From Zygaena filipendulae (lineage: Eukaryota > Arthropoda > Insecta > Lepidoptera > Zygaenidae), in NCBI GenBank assembly GCA_907165275.2, contig OU015665.1:8618001-8682000 (forward strand): a DNA stretch of 64,000 nt. The letters are read 5' to 3'. Position numbers and translations under genes: made by a program. Below the pieces are notes generated by a model. That model ran no database searches and had not been told where the DNA came from. It worked only from the letters and a program-made list of their open reading frames with translations. Each line of letters begins with the position of its first letter. Positions within the stretch are counted from its first letter, which is position 1. Of this stretch, positions 63,242 to 64,000 are shown one piece after another.

Positions 63242-64000
63242 AGCTTCTAAGGTGACTTTACATAGGTTTTCACCAATAATTTTGTCTAGATTTTGTAAAG
63301 TTCAAACTTAGATTGAACATTCATTATATACTTCTGTTTTTCTTATGTGGCCCCGCGGTTTTACTCGCACTTTCCTCTTTTGTTGTATAAGTTTATAAAA
63401 TTAAGATGTACATAAAAGGCCAACAATGCATTCACAATAAAATCATATTGATTAAATTGATTATTATTATTTTTTTATCAACACGTGTTCTTTTATATGT
63501 GAAAGAAGATTCCACAAACTGGTTTCCACAATTCTAACTTCAAAACTGACAGTAATTCAGAAAAACTTTTGCTACCTTAGGGGTTGAATTTTCCAAGTTC
63601 CAAGTTGAAGTCTCATGAAAAACTTTCAATATTTGTCAAAGGTCGGAAAGTGTTATAGGTACTTAATAGCATATTAAAAACTGAATGTCTCTATGTGCAC
63701 TGGTCTTTAAATTCAGCAATAATTACTTAAATTATGAAAATGGATCGAATTCTCTTGACCATAGAACTCGAATTGGTTTGCATCTATGCCTATAAAGCTG
63801 CTCGTTCCGTCTGTCTGCTAGCAGTTGATGTGTGGCCAGTGCGTGTTGGTGACTCCATTAAAGAAGCAAATTATGGTCGGCTGTCGTTTTAAGGTATGTT
63901 TAAGAGAATGCCGACCGACCACCGAGTGATATCGACCATTTTTACTGTTCCCTCGCGTGCCTCAATGGTATTGAACCGGTATCAGAATTAGCTGGTGATC
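63242..64000. other. Unassigned AT-rich stretch
   Basis: A tiny Helitron-like hairpin remnant ('GGCCCCGCGGTTTTACTCGC') lies near 63351-63370. Nothing else was recognised up to the window end. Confidence 0.4.

Overview
The window looks like AT-rich nuclear DNA of a moth or butterfly (Lepidoptera). The main reason is a dense scatter of short Helitron-like elements that start TC(C)TAATATTATAAATGCGAAAG, carry a GC-rich 3' hairpin (CCGCGGGTGAAACCGCGG) and end in CAGCTAG. Elements of this type ('Lep1'-like) are known to me as a hallmark of lepidopteran genomes. I find no convincing host exon, tRNA, rRNA or CRISPR. Every long open frame belongs to a transposable element, so the window is best read as intergenic or intronic DNA built from layers of mobile elements.

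Layout. From 1 to about 25 kb there is AT-rich DNA with many degenerate Helitron-like copies, several MITE families (2570-2824; three 'GTCCGTC' copies near 13.4, 19.8 and 20.7 kb; a long-arm hairpin at 19.1 kb; a 'GATAAGCAAT' family at 24.2 kb) and a precise head-to-tail Helitron triplet at 22.5-23.2 kb. At 25.06-25.51 kb two MITE copies stand head-to-head. From 26.1 to 31.5 kb lies the most complex locus: a scrambled Ty3/Gypsy element (inverted gag piece, RNase H-integrase piece, leader-like piece, pol tail, polypurine tract, 3' LTR). Its pol tail is interrupted by a nearly complete Jockey-clade LINE on the minus strand with intact ORF1 and ORF2 and an 11-bp target-site duplication.

From 31.5 to 50.6 kb there is more AT-rich DNA with Helitron-like copies, MITEs, a GT microsatellite and second copies of families seen earlier. 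At 50.6-54.0 kb on the minus strand is an uninterrupted 1036-codon Gypsy pol frame (protease, RT, RNase H, integrase with all catalytic residues visible), with a polypurine tract and a probable 3' LTR but no recognisable gag or 5' LTR. From 54 to 64 kb come further Helitron-like copies (including a tandem plus inverted cluster at 57.7-58.3 kb), a LINE 3' tail with an ATTCT repeat and two more MITE copies.

How the parts work together: the LINE is a bicistronic retrotransposon (RNA-binding ORF1p, endonuclease/RT ORF2p). The Gypsy pol is the enzyme half of an LTR element. The Helitron-like elements and MITEs encode nothing and depend on proteins encoded elsewhere. No new multi-gene system is evident. 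The best leads are the mosaic Gypsy/LINE locus, the orphan intact Gypsy pol, the exact Helitron tandems and a MITE family that carries paired CRE (TGACGTCA) sites. Family names were assigned by eye from motifs; no database search was possible.
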